From: JBHIKY01 sp042139015
Lineage (GTDB): Bacteria; Bacillota; Bacilli; Bacillales; Marinococcaceae
Assembly (NCBI RefSeq): GCF_042139015.1
Contig: NZ_JBHIKY010000023.1
Coordinates: forward strand, 1 to 60,174
Length of the DNA stretch: 60,174 nt
Reading direction: 5' to 3'
The translations under genes and the position numbers were made by a program. Numbering within the stretch: the first letter of the stretch is position 1; each line of letters begins with the position of its first letter. Below, piece by piece: positions 26,657 to 36,104 of this stretch. Under the pieces are notes generated by a model, which saw nothing but the letters and a program-made list of their open reading frames with translations, was not told the DNA's origin and did not search any database.

Positions 26657-26725
26657 GTTCCGTTAATGGGCAAAAGGAGAGTCAAATTCTTCACCTTTTC
26701 CACAAATAGCGTACCTCATGTCCGC
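26657..26725 (+). repeat. Dispersed 69-bp repeat, copy B
   Basis: 56 of 69 positions match copy A (129-197), without gaps. It sits in the pfkA-pyk spacer. A partial GGTTCCGTTA also occurs at 26604-26613, suggesting a larger or nested unit covering about 26560-26730. Confidence 0.7.
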
Positions 26726-26774
26726 ACCGCATTCAGTCCGCGGAACTAATATTGCGCCAACCTTCATAAAGAGC

Positions 26775-27734
26775 TTAAATAGACAGTTCCTGCGAGAGAA
26801 CATACATATCCCGGTCAATCTCATGCTTTTCTGAGAGTGCTTCTGTAATAGCTTTATGGATGACTTTATTATTTCGGATGCCGACCATTCTTCCCTGTTC
26901 CCCATCGATCAACAGCTCCACCGCTTTAGCACCGAGACGGCTTGCAAGCACTCTGTCAAAGCCTGTCGGTGATCCACCCCGCTGAATATGTCCCAGGACA
27001 GTCACTCGGGTTTCAAGATTCGTCGCCTCTTTAATTTTCTCTCCAAATTCAGGGCCGCTCCCGACTCCCTCTGCTACGATGATAATGCTGTGCTTTTTCC
27101 CACGGTCGTGACCGCGCTTCAAACGCTTGAAGATACTCTCCATGTCATATTGCTCTTCCGGGATGACAATTGTTTCTGCCCCGTCTGCCAGACCTGCCCA
27201 AAGTGCCAGGTCTCCGGCGTTTCTTCCCATCACTTCGATGACGTAGGTCCTTTCATGGGAGGTAGCCGTGTCACGGATTTTGTCAATGGCGTTAATTACA
27301 GTGTTAAGGGCGGTATCAAACCCGATAGTATAATCCGTCCCTGGAATATCATTATCTATCGTACCCGGGACCCCGATTGTAGGAAACCCTAAATCGGTCA
27401 GCTTTTCGGCTCCCCGGAAAGAGCCGTCTCCGCCAATAACAACCAGCCCTTCAATGCCTAACGCATTCAATTGATTGACCGCTTCCTGACGTCCTTCCGG
27501 TGTCTTGAACTCTTCACATCGCGCCGTGTACAGCTTCGTACCTCCGCGGTGGATAATATCGCCTACATCCCCGATTTCCAGCTTTTCAATATCGCCGCTG
27601 ATCAAACCGGCATAACCATATTTCACTCCGTATACTTCAAGTCCGTGAAAAATTGCTTTTCTTACCACGGCTCTGATTGCTGCATTCATGCCGGGCGAAT
27701 CCCCGCCGCTCGTTAAAACACCAATTCGTTTCAT
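26775..27734 (-). CDS. pfkA: 6-phosphofructokinase
   Basis: A 319-aa ATP-dependent phosphofructokinase, the committed step of glycolysis. ATP site GVLTSGGDSPGMNAA (6-20); catalytic region PGTIDNDIPGTDYTIG; GHIQRGGSPTGFDR near 245-258. GGAG SD. A TATAAT promoter lies upstream. Downstream the repeat-bearing spacer leads to pyk. Confidence 0.97.
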   Translation of the reverse strand: MKRIGVLTSGGDSPGMNAAIRAVVRKAIFHGLEVYGVKYGYAGLISGDIEKLEIGDVGDIIHRGGTKLYTARCEEFKTPEGRQEAVNQLNALGIEGLVVIGGDGSFRGAEKLTDLGFPTIGVPGTIDNDIPGTDYTIGFDTALNTVINAIDKIRDTATSHERTYVIEVMGRNAGDLALWAGLADGAETIVIPEEQYDMESIFKRLKRGHDRGKKHSIIIVAEGVGSGPEFGEKIKEATNLETRVTVLGHIQRGGSPTGFDRVLASRLGAKAVELLIDGEQGRMVGIRNNKVIHKAITEALSEKHEIDRDMYVLSQELSI

Positions 27735-27816
27735 GATTCGTACACTCCTTTATTATCCAATTGAAAATCATATTATATAAACCGCACTGCGGGTGCTCTC
27801 GTCGTTGTCCACTCAT

Positions 27817-27844
27817 ATTATACCGGAATACACACAAAGATAAA
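27817..27844 (-). promoter_or_regulatory. Putative pfkA promoter
   Basis: Minus strand -10 TATAAT (27817-27822) with a poor -35 TTTATC at 16 bp; a second TATAAT is at 27772-27777. I cannot decide which is used. Confidence 0.45.
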
Positions 27845-27967
27845 TCATTGAATAGGTTCTCCAAACATTAATGAGGCCTTTTTTATTCTATCGTCCGCTT
27901 TTTTTGGAACCATTACTTCTTTTATCCAATGTGCTCGGCTTTTTAATGATCCACTACAAAAAGAAAT

Positions 27968-27996
27968 AGTGCCTTCCTGTTAAGTCAGAAAGCACT
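27968..27996 (-). terminator. Terminator of accDA
   Basis: AGTGC-CTTCCTG / CAGAAAGCACT imperfect stem overlapping the accA stop; minus-strand tail ATTTCTTTTTG. Confidence 0.75.
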
Positions 27997-28978
27997 AAGG
28001 TTGTGTCACATCATTGAGAGCGTTTACATCAGTAAATTCTCCGATTTTCTTGTATTTTTCATAACGATGCTCTACAAGTTCCTCTGGGGACAAACCATTC
28101 AGCTCCGCCAGAGAAGCGTCCAGTATTTTATCGATTGAAGCTGCCTGTGCTTCAACATCCCGGTGAGCTCCCCCACGGACCTCTGAAATCATTGTCTCGA
28201 TAATGCCGAGTTCTTTTAAGTCAGGAGCAGTAATTTTCATATTTTCAGCTGCTCGTTTTGCCTGCCCCGAATCCTTCCATAGCAGAGCTGCTGCACCTTC
28301 CGGTGAGATAACGGAATACGTAGAATTTTCAAGCATATGAATATGATTTCCTATTCCCAATGCAAGCGCTCCGCCGCTGCCGCCTTCCCCAATAACGATA
28401 CATACCACAGGAACTCGCAGGCCGGCCATTTCGAAAAGGTTTCTCGCAATCGCCTCACTCTGGCCGCGTTCTTCCGCTGCCTTTCCTGGATAGGCTCCTT
28501 TTGTATCTATAAAACAGACAATCGGGCGCTTGAATTTTTCTGCCTGCTTCATCAGCCTCAGTGCTTTCCGGTACCCCTCAGGATGAGGCATGCCAAAGTT
28601 GCGCTGCAGGTTTTCCTTTGTATCTTTGCCGCGCTGATGTCCGATTACGGTAACCGGCCTGCCTTTGTAATAAGCGATGCCGCCGACAATCGCTTCGTCA
28701 TCTCCATATAGCCTGTCTCCATGCATCTCCAGAAAGCTTGTAAACAAGTACTCAATATAATCGAGCGTTGTGGGACGTTCTGCATGCCTTGCGATCTGCA
28801 CACGCTGCCAGGGCATTAGGTTTCCGTATATATCATTTTCAAGCTGTTCAAGACGTTCTTCTAAATGACTGATTTCATCCGTTAAATCAATATCTTTTTC
28901 TTCCGTAAATGTCTTAAGCTCTGAAATTTTTTCTCTTAATTCCACTACTGGCTTTTCAAATGGAAGATAACTTTGCAC
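27995..28978 (-). CDS. accA: Acetyl-CoA carboxylase, carboxyltransferase subunit alpha
   Basis: Makes malonyl-CoA with AccD (transfer of the carboxyl from biotin). A crotonase-fold protein with GQRGKDTKENLQRNFGMPHP and FIDTKGAYPGKAAEERGQ signatures. A GTG at 28987 touches AAGGAG directly; GTG 28978 (MQSYLPFEKP...) is 9 bases away and is preferred (327 aa). It follows accD by a few bases. Confidence 0.95.
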   Translation of the reverse strand: MQSYLPFEKPVVELREKISELKTFTEEKDIDLTDEISHLEERLEQLENDIYGNLMPWQRVQIARHAERPTTLDYIEYLFTSFLEMHGDRLYGDDEAIVGGIAYYKGRPVTVIGHQRGKDTKENLQRNFGMPHPEGYRKALRLMKQAEKFKRPIVCFIDTKGAYPGKAAEERGQSEAIARNLFEMAGLRVPVVCIVIGEGGSGGALALGIGNHIHMLENSTYSVISPEGAAALLWKDSGQAKRAAENMKITAPDLKELGIIETMISEVRGGAHRDVEAQAASIDKILDASLAELNGLSPEELVEHRYEKYKKIGEFTDVNALNDVTQP

Positions 28979-28991
28979 ATTGTCCACCTCC

Positions 28992-29849
28992 TTACGGCCT
29001 TTTGCCTTGATGCATTTCTACAATCGCAGCCAGCGTCTGCTTCATTTCATTCCTTGGAATGACCCGGTCAAGCTGCCCATGCTTTAACAAAAATTCAGCA
29101 GTTTGAAAGTCCTCCGGCAGGTCCTGGCGGATGGTCTGTTCAATGATGCGTCTGCCGGCAAAGCCGATCAGTGCCTGCGGTTCCGCAAAATTATAATCTC
29201 CAAGCGATGCAAAGCTTGCTGAGACTCCGCCCGTGGTCGGGTGTGTCATCACTGATATATATAACAGCCCGGCTTCATCGAGCTTTTTTAAGGCCGCGCT
29301 CGTCTTCGCCATCTGCATCAGGCTCAGCACACCTTCCTGCATGCGGGCTCCCCCCGAGGCAGAAAACATTAGAAACGGCGTCTCTTGGTTAAGCGCACGT
29401 TCAATTGCTCTCGTAATTTTTTCTCCGACAACCGAGCCCATGCTGCCCATTCGAAAACGCGAATCCATTACCGCAATCACAACCGGTATACCCTCTAATT
29501 CGCCTTCTCCTGTCACGACCGCTTCATTTAATTTAGTCTTCGTGCGGTCCTTTTCAAGCTTTTCTGCATAATCAGGAAAATCCAGTGGATTTGTTGAGGA
29601 TATGGACCCGTCCAGTTCTTTGAACGTTCCTTCCTCCAATAAGGAATGAATCCGCTCCGATGCCGTCATAGGCATATGATGGTCACAATGCATGCACACC
29701 ATTAAATGCTTTTTCAATTCCTTCGTATAGACGATTGTCTTGCATTCAGGGCACTTTGTCATGACACCTTCATTCATGGTGGCCGGCTGCTTGCGTTCGG
29801 ATGGAATCGTCGCGTATTTTCTTTTTTTGCTGAAAAAATCTTTTAACAC
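28992..29849 (-). CDS. accD: Acetyl-CoA carboxylase, carboxyltransferase subunit beta
   Basis: 285 aa. N-terminal zinc ribbon with CPEC...CMHC; crotonase fold with SGGARMQEGVLSLMQMAK. A longer frame opens at 29948, but the SD GAAGGTG points to GTG 29849 (VLKDFFSKKRKY), giving the family's size. Forms an operon with accA. No FapR-type operator was recognised upstream. Confidence 0.95.
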   Translation of the reverse strand: MLKDFFSKKRKYATIPSERKQPATMNEGVMTKCPECKTIVYTKELKKHLMVCMHCDHHMPMTASERIHSLLEEGTFKELDGSISSTNPLDFPDYAEKLEKDRTKTKLNEAVVTGEGELEGIPVVIAVMDSRFRMGSMGSVVGEKITRAIERALNQETPFLMFSASGGARMQEGVLSLMQMAKTSAALKKLDEAGLLYISVMTHPTTGGVSASFASLGDYNFAEPQALIGFAGRRIIEQTIRQDLPEDFQTAEFLLKHGQLDRVIPRNEMKQTLAAIVEMHQGKRP

Positions 29850-29996
29850 GATGACACCTTCTTTTTCTTTGTGTATGTAGGAAGCTTTTTGCAGACTCTT
29901 GCAGTATGGGAATAAGAAAAAGAATATCATACCTGCGCTATATGACAAGTGTTTCCCTAAAACAAGACAAGCTTCGCTTTCTGCACGTCACAATAG

Positions 29997-30027
29997 AAGA
30001 GCGATCGCCATTCACCCGATCGCTCTT
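29997..30027 (-). terminator. Hairpin downstream of malic enzyme
   Basis: A perfect 11-bp stem AAGAGCGATCG / CGATCGCTCTT. The minus-strand tail CTATTG is poor in U, so termination strength is uncertain. Confidence 0.6.
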
Positions 30028-30084
30028 TCCATTGGGCGGGAAAAGCGGCAAAGCATCCGTCCAGCATTCTTGCTGTTGGAGTTA

Positions 30085-31320
30085 CTATTTATCGATAATG
30101 GAAAGACGGCGGGTTTTTTCCGCAATTACTTCCGGGTCCACTTCTTTACGTGCCACTCCGGTTTCCATCGCAGCTTTTGCTACAGCAGATGCAACTGCTG
30201 GTGCTACTCTGCCGTCGAATGGGGCAGGAATGACGTATTCCTCGGTCAGTTCAGACTCTTCAATAAGCTCCGCAATCGCGTATACCGCTGCTTTTTTCAT
30301 TTCTTCGTTTATAATCGTAGCATTGACGTCAAGAGCGCCTCGGAAGATTCCGGGGAAAGCGAGAACGTTATTGACTTGATTAGGAAAATCAGAACGCCCG
30401 GTGCCAATTACCTTCACACCAGCTTCCTTAGCAACATCAGGCATGATTTCCGGATCAGGATTAGCCATGGCAAAAATAATCGGATTATCATTCATTGCAT
30501 GAACCATTTCGGTCGTGAGCGCCCCAGCGACTGAAACGCCGATAAAGACATCTGTGCCGTGAATGACATCTTCAAGCCTGCCTTCAGCGCGGTCTTTGTT
30601 CGTTAACTTGGCCATTTCTGCTTTTACGTCGTTCATTCCAAACGAACGGCCTTCATAAATAGCTCCTTTAGAATCACACAAAATTACATCACGCACGCCT
30701 AATTTGAGTAACAATTTAATAATAGCAATTCCGGCGGAGCCTGCTCCATTGATGATAACCTTTGCTTCTGAAAGGGATTTGCCGGATAATTTTAAAGCGT
30801 TGATCAGTCCAGCTGCCGTAACAATGGCTGTCCCGTGCTGGTCATCATGAAAAACAGGTATGTTCGTTTCTTTCTTCAGCCGCTCTTCAATAATAAAGCA
30901 GTCCGGAGCGGCGATGTCTTCAAGATTGACTCCACCGAACGTTGGCTGCATCAGCTTGACGCTCTGAACCATCTCATCCACATTTGTAGTATCAAGGCAG
31001 ATCGGGAACGCGTCCACCCCAGCGAATGATTTAAACAGAACAGCTTTTCCTTCCATTACAGGAAGGGATGCCTCTGCTCCAATATTCCCCAGCCCGAGCA
31101 CTGCGGTTCCGTTGGAAACAACAGCCACCATGTTTCCTTTCATGGTATACTCGTATACTTTTTGTTTGTCGTCAAAAATCTCCTTACAAGGTTCCGCTAC
31201 GCCAGGAGAATAAGCAAGGCTCAAATCGCGTGAATTTTTTACAGGGACTTTAGACTTTGATTCCAGCTTTCCCTGATTTACTCGGTGAATATGCAAAGCT
31301 TCTTCTCTTGTCGTTGGCAC
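30085..31320 (-). CDS. ytsJ: NADP-dependent malic enzyme
   Basis: Oxidative decarboxylation of malate to pyruvate. Short bacterial type (411 aa) with LAYSPGVAEPCKEI, the metal-site FHDDQHGTAIV, GAGSAGIAI nucleotide site and IFAMANPDPEI. The upstream GTG 31329 abuts the GGAG; GTG 31320 is properly spaced and gives MPTTREEALHIH. YtsJ is the main NADPH-producing malic enzyme of B. subtilis (known). It precedes accDA in the same order as there. Confidence 0.95.
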   Translation of the reverse strand: MPTTREEALHIHRVNQGKLESKSKVPVKNSRDLSLAYSPGVAEPCKEIFDDKQKVYEYTMKGNMVAVVSNGTAVLGLGNIGAEASLPVMEGKAVLFKSFAGVDAFPICLDTTNVDEMVQSVKLMQPTFGGVNLEDIAAPDCFIIEERLKKETNIPVFHDDQHGTAIVTAAGLINALKLSGKSLSEAKVIINGAGSAGIAIIKLLLKLGVRDVILCDSKGAIYEGRSFGMNDVKAEMAKLTNKDRAEGRLEDVIHGTDVFIGVSVAGALTTEMVHAMNDNPIIFAMANPDPEIMPDVAKEAGVKVIGTGRSDFPNQVNNVLAFPGIFRGALDVNATIINEEMKKAAVYAIAELIEESELTEEYVIPAPFDGRVAPAVASAVAKAAMETGVARKEVDPEVIAEKTRRLSIIDK

Positions 31321-31429
31321 AAACTCCACTCTCCTTTATAATGGTGCCCGTCTGAATATGCAGGCATTGGGCTCTTTCTCCCCTGTTAAAAATTCTGTTG
31401 TATTGTCTCCGTTTGCAAAAACTTATCTT

Positions 31430-31457
31430 ATTATAACAGAAGACTTCTTTATGTTCA
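31430..31457 (-). promoter_or_regulatory. Malic enzyme promoter
   Basis: Minus strand: -35 TGAACA (31452-31457), 16-bp spacer, -10 TATAAT (31430-31435). It lies just after the dnaE stop. Confidence 0.5.
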
Positions 31458-31461
31458 TCCT

Positions 31462-34400
31462 CTATGAACCTTTTAAAACGACAAATTCCTCAGGAAGTAC
31501 TCCGCGGAGTTCCCTCAAACATTCGGAGGTGGCCTGTGTATTGTAGCGTTCAGTCAATTGAATCGTTTTTTTTGCATCAGAATAATATAAACAGACCGGG
31601 GTCACGCCGGGATATTTTCGTAAAACTTCTTTGATCCGGCTGGTCGTCCAACTGTTATTATATTTCTCTTCTATTTTAAGAAACAAGGTATGCTGAGCAC
31701 CAGCAAGAAGCTCATCTAAAAATATCACCTGGTCAGCAAGAATCTTATTCGTCTGGCTTTTTTTGTCCTGACGCCCTATGATCAATACCGGGCTTTGTGC
31801 GGTAAACCTGTTGTTGATGGTGCGGAAAACCGCTGGAAACAGCACCACCTCCACACTGCCCACCCCGTCACTCATAACTGCAAAAGCCATGGATTGACCG
31901 GCTTTCGTCCGCACTCTTTTTACTTCCTCTATCAGCCCGGCTGCTGGAATGCTGCGGCTCGACCGGTCAAACGTTTCTATTAAAGACACAGGCTGAAACC
32001 TTTCCAGAACGGCGGCATATTTCTCAAGTGGATGCCCGCTGATATAAAAACCAAGGGCCTCTTTTTCTGCTTCTAATTTTTCTGTCTCGGAATAAGGGTC
32101 TGCCTCTACATATCTAAAATCATTGTCTCCTCCGATCAAACCGCCGAGATCCTGCTGAAATTCAGCAAATTCCTGCGCACGGTCGATGGAAGCAAGCAGG
32201 GCTGCCCGGTTTTCATAAATCTCATCAAATGCCCCCGCTTTAATAAGATTCTCCACGCTTTTTCGATTCAACGAAGCAGCTTCCTGCTGCATGAAGAAAT
32301 CGACGAAGCTGTCGAATCCCTTCCTTCGGCGCGCCTGAATAATCGAACGGACCTGCTTGACGTTCAGCTGTTTGATGGCAAGCAGTCCAAATCTAATCTG
32401 GGCACCTGTGACGGAAAATCCAGGCTGGCTGTACAAGATAGATGGAGGGAGAATTTTTACTCCTGCCTGCAGAGCTTCGCGGAGATAGAGACTAAGCTTT
32501 GCGGTCTGGTGCAGGTGAGCGGAAAGGAGCGCTGCATAAAAGTCAGCCGGATAATTCGCTTTTAAATAGGCTAGCTGATATGCAATAATGCTGTACGCAA
32601 CTGCGTGACTGCGGTTAAAACCGTAGTCGGCAAAGCGGACGATCAGGTCATAAACCTCATCTGCCGCTTCACTTGTATAGCCCTTTGTCTCCGCTCCTTT
32701 CAAAAAACGAGATCTTTCATTCTCAAGAACGTGCCTGACTTTTTTGCTGACCGCACGCCGTAAAAGGTCTGCTTCCCCAAAGCTGTAACCAGCCATTATC
32801 GCGGCAATCTTCATAATCTGCTCTTGATAAATGATGACACCGTAGGTCTGTGCCAGAATCGGCTTGAGGCTTTCATGCGGATACTCCGGCTGCTTTCGTT
32901 CGTGCTTTCTGTCCGAATAAAGCGGAATGTTTTCCATCGGGCCCGGACGGTACAGCGCATTTACTGCCGCTATATCCTCAAATCTAGAAGGAGCTACCTG
33001 CTGAAGAGCCTGTCTCATTCCTGCTGATTCAAGCTGAAAAACCCCCGTAGTTTCCCCTTTTGAAAGCATTTCATACGTTTTTTTATCCTCAAGAGGCAGC
33101 GTCCTCAGGTCAAATGTTTTCCCCTCTCGCCGCTGAATCGATTCCGTAATCCGCTCGAGAATAGTCAGGTTTCTCAGACCAAGAAAATCCATTTTCAACA
33201 GTCCGATTTCCTCGAGAACCTCCATCGGATACTGAGTAAGTAGAATTTCCGCATCCTTTTTCATTAACGGAACATATTCGGTTAGTTTGCCTCCGCTTAT
33301 TATGACACCTGCAGCATGAACGGAGGTGTGCCGGGGCAGCCCTTCAATTTCTAATGCAAGCTTGACAATGCCTGCTCCGTCCGGCTCCCGTTCGATAAAT
33401 GCACGAAACTCCCGATTCGAGTCGATTGCTTTCTTCAGAGTCATGCCTGGAGTCTGCGGGATAAAGCCGGCCACCCGGTCAATCAGTGCCTGCGGCGCCT
33501 CTAATATCCGACCCGTGTCACGGACTGCCGCACGCGCTCCGAACGTGCCGAAGGTTACAATTTGAGCTACTCTCTTCTCACCGTATTTTCGAGCTACATA
33601 CTGGATCACTTCATCCCGGCGGTGATCCGGGAAGTCAATATCAATGTCGGGCATCGATATCCGCTCCGGATTTAAAAATCGTTCAAATAATAAGTCATGC
33701 TCAAGCGGATCTACATCAGTTATTTCAAGCACATACGAGACAAGCGACCCAGCGGCGGAACCTCTGCCCGGTCCGACAAGTATGTTCTGGGAACGGGCAT
33801 ACGCTACAAAATCCCAAACGATCAGAAAATAATCCTGAAATCCCATTTTTTCAATAATCGCCAGTTCATGAAGCAAACGTTTCTGCGCTTGCTCTGAGAC
33901 TTTTGAGTAACGTCTGGCTAATCCTTCTTCACACAGCCTTCGCAGCTTCTCTCCTGAAGATGTGTCTGCTGAGACGGGATATTTCGGGAGAAGCATCTGC
34001 TGAAACTCCAGTGTCACACTGCAGGCTTTTGCGATCTCTGCTGTACGGCGGATGGCTTCGCCATCATCCGGGAGCCGGGAAACTGCTTCTTTTTCATTCA
34101 GGAGCGTGCCAAAGTACCCCTGGTGCTGTTCCAATTCCTTTAAGGCTTTTCCCTGCTCGATTGCTGTTAATGCGAGTCTCGCACGGCTTTCCGATTTTTC
34201 TGTCATATGAACGTTATTCCCAGCGATAAGCGGAATCTCTGCCTGGGCCGCCAGCGCTTTCCAATCCTTCTGACTGCGTGCATCCTCCTGCAGAGGCTGT
34301 AACTCCATAAACAAATGATCTATTTGAACGAGCTGCTTCCAGCTCTGCAGAATCTCTGCCGCCTTCCATCCCTCCTGCTCTCTAACGCTGACGGCGGCTT

Positions 34401-34782
34401 CACTTTCTGCATAAGGGAGAAGAACATAACAATTGGTGAGATGGGTTGATATTTGTTCAGACGTTACCTTATCATTCATCTGTTTTTCCGATGAAAGTCG
34501 CATTAGATCTCTATAACCGTCAATATTTCTGGCAAGCAGAACAATGGGAAATTCGCCGTCTAAGTATAAACCATCCACCCAGAGCTCAAGCCCTAAAATC
34601 GGTTTAATACCGTATTCCATGCATTTTTTATAAAAAGGGACAGCTCCGTGCATCACATTTTTATCTGTAATCGCCAGCGCGTCCATATTTAATTCTTTCG
34701 CACGCTTCGTCAGATGGTCGATACGGGCCGAACTTTTTAATAGGCTGTATTCAGTATGTACATGCAAATGGACTAATGCCAT
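31462..34782 (-). CDS. dnaE: DNA polymerase III subunit alpha DnaE
   Basis: A 1106-aa C-family polymerase that extends primers on the lagging strand in Firmicutes, beside PolC. PHP domain starts HLHVHTEYSLL; polymerase metal-site SMPDIDIDFPDHRRDEV has Asp at about 379-383; GPGRGSAAGS precedes it; helix-hairpin-helix and OB domains are C-terminal. Length matches Bacillus DnaE. SD AAAGGAG. Divergent from ytrH. Confidence 0.96.
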   Translation of the reverse strand: MALVHLHVHTEYSLLKSSARIDHLTKRAKELNMDALAITDKNVMHGAVPFYKKCMEYGIKPILGLELWVDGLYLDGEFPIVLLARNIDGYRDLMRLSSEKQMNDKVTSEQISTHLTNCYVLLPYAESEAAVSVREQEGWKAAEILQSWKQLVQIDHLFMELQPLQEDARSQKDWKALAAQAEIPLIAGNNVHMTEKSESRARLALTAIEQGKALKELEQHQGYFGTLLNEKEAVSRLPDDGEAIRRTAEIAKACSVTLEFQQMLLPKYPVSADTSSGEKLRRLCEEGLARRYSKVSEQAQKRLLHELAIIEKMGFQDYFLIVWDFVAYARSQNILVGPGRGSAAGSLVSYVLEITDVDPLEHDLLFERFLNPERISMPDIDIDFPDHRRDEVIQYVARKYGEKRVAQIVTFGTFGARAAVRDTGRILEAPQALIDRVAGFIPQTPGMTLKKAIDSNREFRAFIEREPDGAGIVKLALEIEGLPRHTSVHAAGVIISGGKLTEYVPLMKKDAEILLTQYPMEVLEEIGLLKMDFLGLRNLTILERITESIQRREGKTFDLRTLPLEDKKTYEMLSKGETTGVFQLESAGMRQALQQVAPSRFEDIAAVNALYRPGPMENIPLYSDRKHERKQPEYPHESLKPILAQTYGVIIYQEQIMKIAAIMAGYSFGEADLLRRAVSKKVRHVLENERSRFLKGAETKGYTSEAADEVYDLIVRFADYGFNRSHAVAYSIIAYQLAYLKANYPADFYAALLSAHLHQTAKLSLYLREALQAGVKILPPSILYSQPGFSVTGAQIRFGLLAIKQLNVKQVRSIIQARRRKGFDSFVDFFMQQEAASLNRKSVENLIKAGAFDEIYENRAALLASIDRAQEFAEFQQDLGGLIGGDNDFRYVEADPYSETEKLEAEKEALGFYISGHPLEKYAAVLERFQPVSLIETFDRSSRSIPAAGLIEEVKRVRTKAGQSMAFAVMSDGVGSVEVVLFPAVFRTINNRFTAQSPVLIIGRQDKKSQTNKILADQVIFLDELLAGAQHTLFLKIEEKYNNSWTTSRIKEVLRKYPGVTPVCLYYSDAKKTIQLTERYNTQATSECLRELRGVLPEEFVVLKGS

Positions 34783-34820
34783 AAGCGTACCGCTCCTTTT
34801 CTCGCGTGTTTCTTCATTTT

Positions 34821-34849
34821 AGTATGCAGGCGATTTCTACAGAAAACAA
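34821..34849 (-). promoter_or_regulatory. Putative dnaE promoter
   Basis: Minus strand: TTGTTT (34844-34849), 17-bp spacer, CATACT (34821-34826). Confidence 0.35.
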
Positions 34850-34949
34850 GCATATAAGAATCTCTGCTGCTCTATATATTTAGAGAGAATGTTTTTACTA
34901 TTTTGAGTCACATGCTCCAGTGAGTATACAGGAACAAGGGGGATTTATA

Positions 34950-35285
34950 ATGACTAGAGAATTTGCCGGTACACTTGTGATGGATTTCTTTGTTGCTTTC
35001 GGTGTTATTATCGGCGGTTCGATTATTGGAGGGATCGGAGCTTTTCTGATCGGAAAACCACCATTGTCTGCCATCCATGATTTAGCAGCCAGCCTGAAAA
35101 TCTGGGCACTGGTCGCCGCTATCGGCGGTACATTTGACGCGATCACCACACTTGAACGGGGTCTCTTTTACGGCACACACAGCGATGTATTTAAAACGCT
35201 TGGCATGATATGTGCTGCCCTTGGCGGCGCAAATGCCGGGACATTTATTATTCAATGGATTACCCAGGAGCAGCTCACTCCATGA
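34950..35285 (+). CDS. ytrH: Sporulation membrane protein YtrH
   Basis: 111 aa with about three hydrophobic helices (VMDFFVAFGVIIGGSIIGG, IWALVAAIGGTFDAITTLE, LGMICAALGGANAGTFII). In B. subtilis ytrH and ytrI are mother-cell sigma-E genes needed for efficient sporulation (known). The ATG at 34950 has AAGGGGG upstream; the earlier ATG at 34920 does not. A sigma-E-like -10 (GTATACAG, about 34924-34931) is only suggestive. Overlaps ytrI by ATGA. Confidence 0.88.
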   Translation: MTREFAGTLVMDFFVAFGVIIGGSIIGGIGAFLIGKPPLSAIHDLAASLKIWALVAAIGGTFDAITTLERGLFYGTHSDVFKTLGMICAALGGANAGTFIIQWITQEQLTP

Positions 35286-35785
35286 GAATTCCACCTTATT
35301 ACCGCAAGCCCGGCTGGCAGCGTTTTTTTGCAGGAGTGGCCATCGGCACACTGGCAGGCTGGGCTTTTTTTATTTTTCAATTCGGTGCCATTCATGAAGA
35401 GCTCGTGGTAGATTTAAACAAACAAAGACTTTTAATCGCTGAACAGCATGAACAAATTGACCTGCTCCGGGAAGCAGAACAGGCTAAAAATCAAGAAAAT
35501 GAAAGAAAATTGACCATTCAGGACGTTTCCATCACCTTCACGAACGAAAAATCATCCAAATTAAATGAGCTTGCTTTGTACGAATTGAAACAGGAGGCCG
35601 AAAGCGAAATGCATTTGTTAAAAAATAAAAACATAGAAAGTGCCGTAGAAGGGAAAGAGTTAATTAAACGGACAATTGAAAATAAAACGTACACGTCTGG
35701 AGACAAGCAGTATAAATTAAAAATTGAAGAAATGTACATTTATACAATGCTTGAGCTTTATGTCCGGATCGAAGCAGCAGAGTAA
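35282..35785 (+). CDS. ytrI: Sporulation membrane protein YtrI
   Basis: 167 aa: short basic N-terminus (RIPPYYRKPGWQR), one TM (about 16-37), then an outside coiled coil rich in Gln/Glu/Lys and a soluble C-terminal domain. ATG overlaps the ytrH stop, so the two are coupled. Exact role in spore formation unknown. Confidence 0.87.
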   Translation: MRIPPYYRKPGWQRFFAGVAIGTLAGWAFFIFQFGAIHEELVVDLNKQRLLIAEQHEQIDLLREAEQAKNQENERKLTIQDVSITFTNEKSSKLNELALYELKQEAESEMHLLKNKNIESAVEGKELIKRTIENKTYTSGDKQYKLKIEEMYIYTMLELYVRIEAAE

Positions 35786-35811
35786 TGAATAATTATTGAA
35801 AGATTCAGTGT

Positions 35812-35846
35812 TTTTTGTGCACAAAAATGTAAATTTTCGGTATAAT
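35812..35846 (+). promoter_or_regulatory. Promoter with overlapping 16-bp palindrome
   Basis: -35 TGCACA (35818-35823), 17-bp spacer, -10 TATAAT (35841-35846). The perfect palindrome TTTTTGTGCACAAAAA (35812-35827) covers the -35, so a repressor operator is plausible. Confidence 0.6.
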
Positions 35847-35887
35847 GAATGGCAGAAGGCTGCCCATACGTTTAGGAGGTGTTCATT

Positions 35888-36097
35888 ATGGATGTCACAG
35901 GAAAGGAAATGGTAATGAACCGCAAGGAACTGGCTCTTCAAAAAGTAGAGAAGATTAAAGCTGGCTATTCAGCTTTTGCTGAATCCCAAGAGGTGTCGGA
36001 GATGATCCGAAAAGAACTTGAGCATCAACAGATTGATGTATACGAGGATATGACGGATCTTGGCTCATGGTTTATTCCGACAAATAAAAAAGAATAA
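35888..36097 (+). CDS. Small hypothetical protein (69 aa)
   Basis: I do not recognise it. It is soluble, acidic and predicted helical (ELALQKVEKIKAGYSAF, VSEMIRKELEHQQIDVYEDM), ending in Lys/Glu. It has a complete transcription unit: promoter 35818-35846, SD AGGAGGT 7 bases before ATG 35888, and a terminator at 36105. It lies between ytrI and nrnA, where B. subtilis has no gene that I recall. Confidence 0.75.
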   Translation: MDVTGKEMVMNRKELALQKVEKIKAGYSAFAESQEVSEMIRKELEHQQIDVYEDMTDLGSWFIPTNKKE

Positions 36098-36104
36098 AAG
36101 GCAT

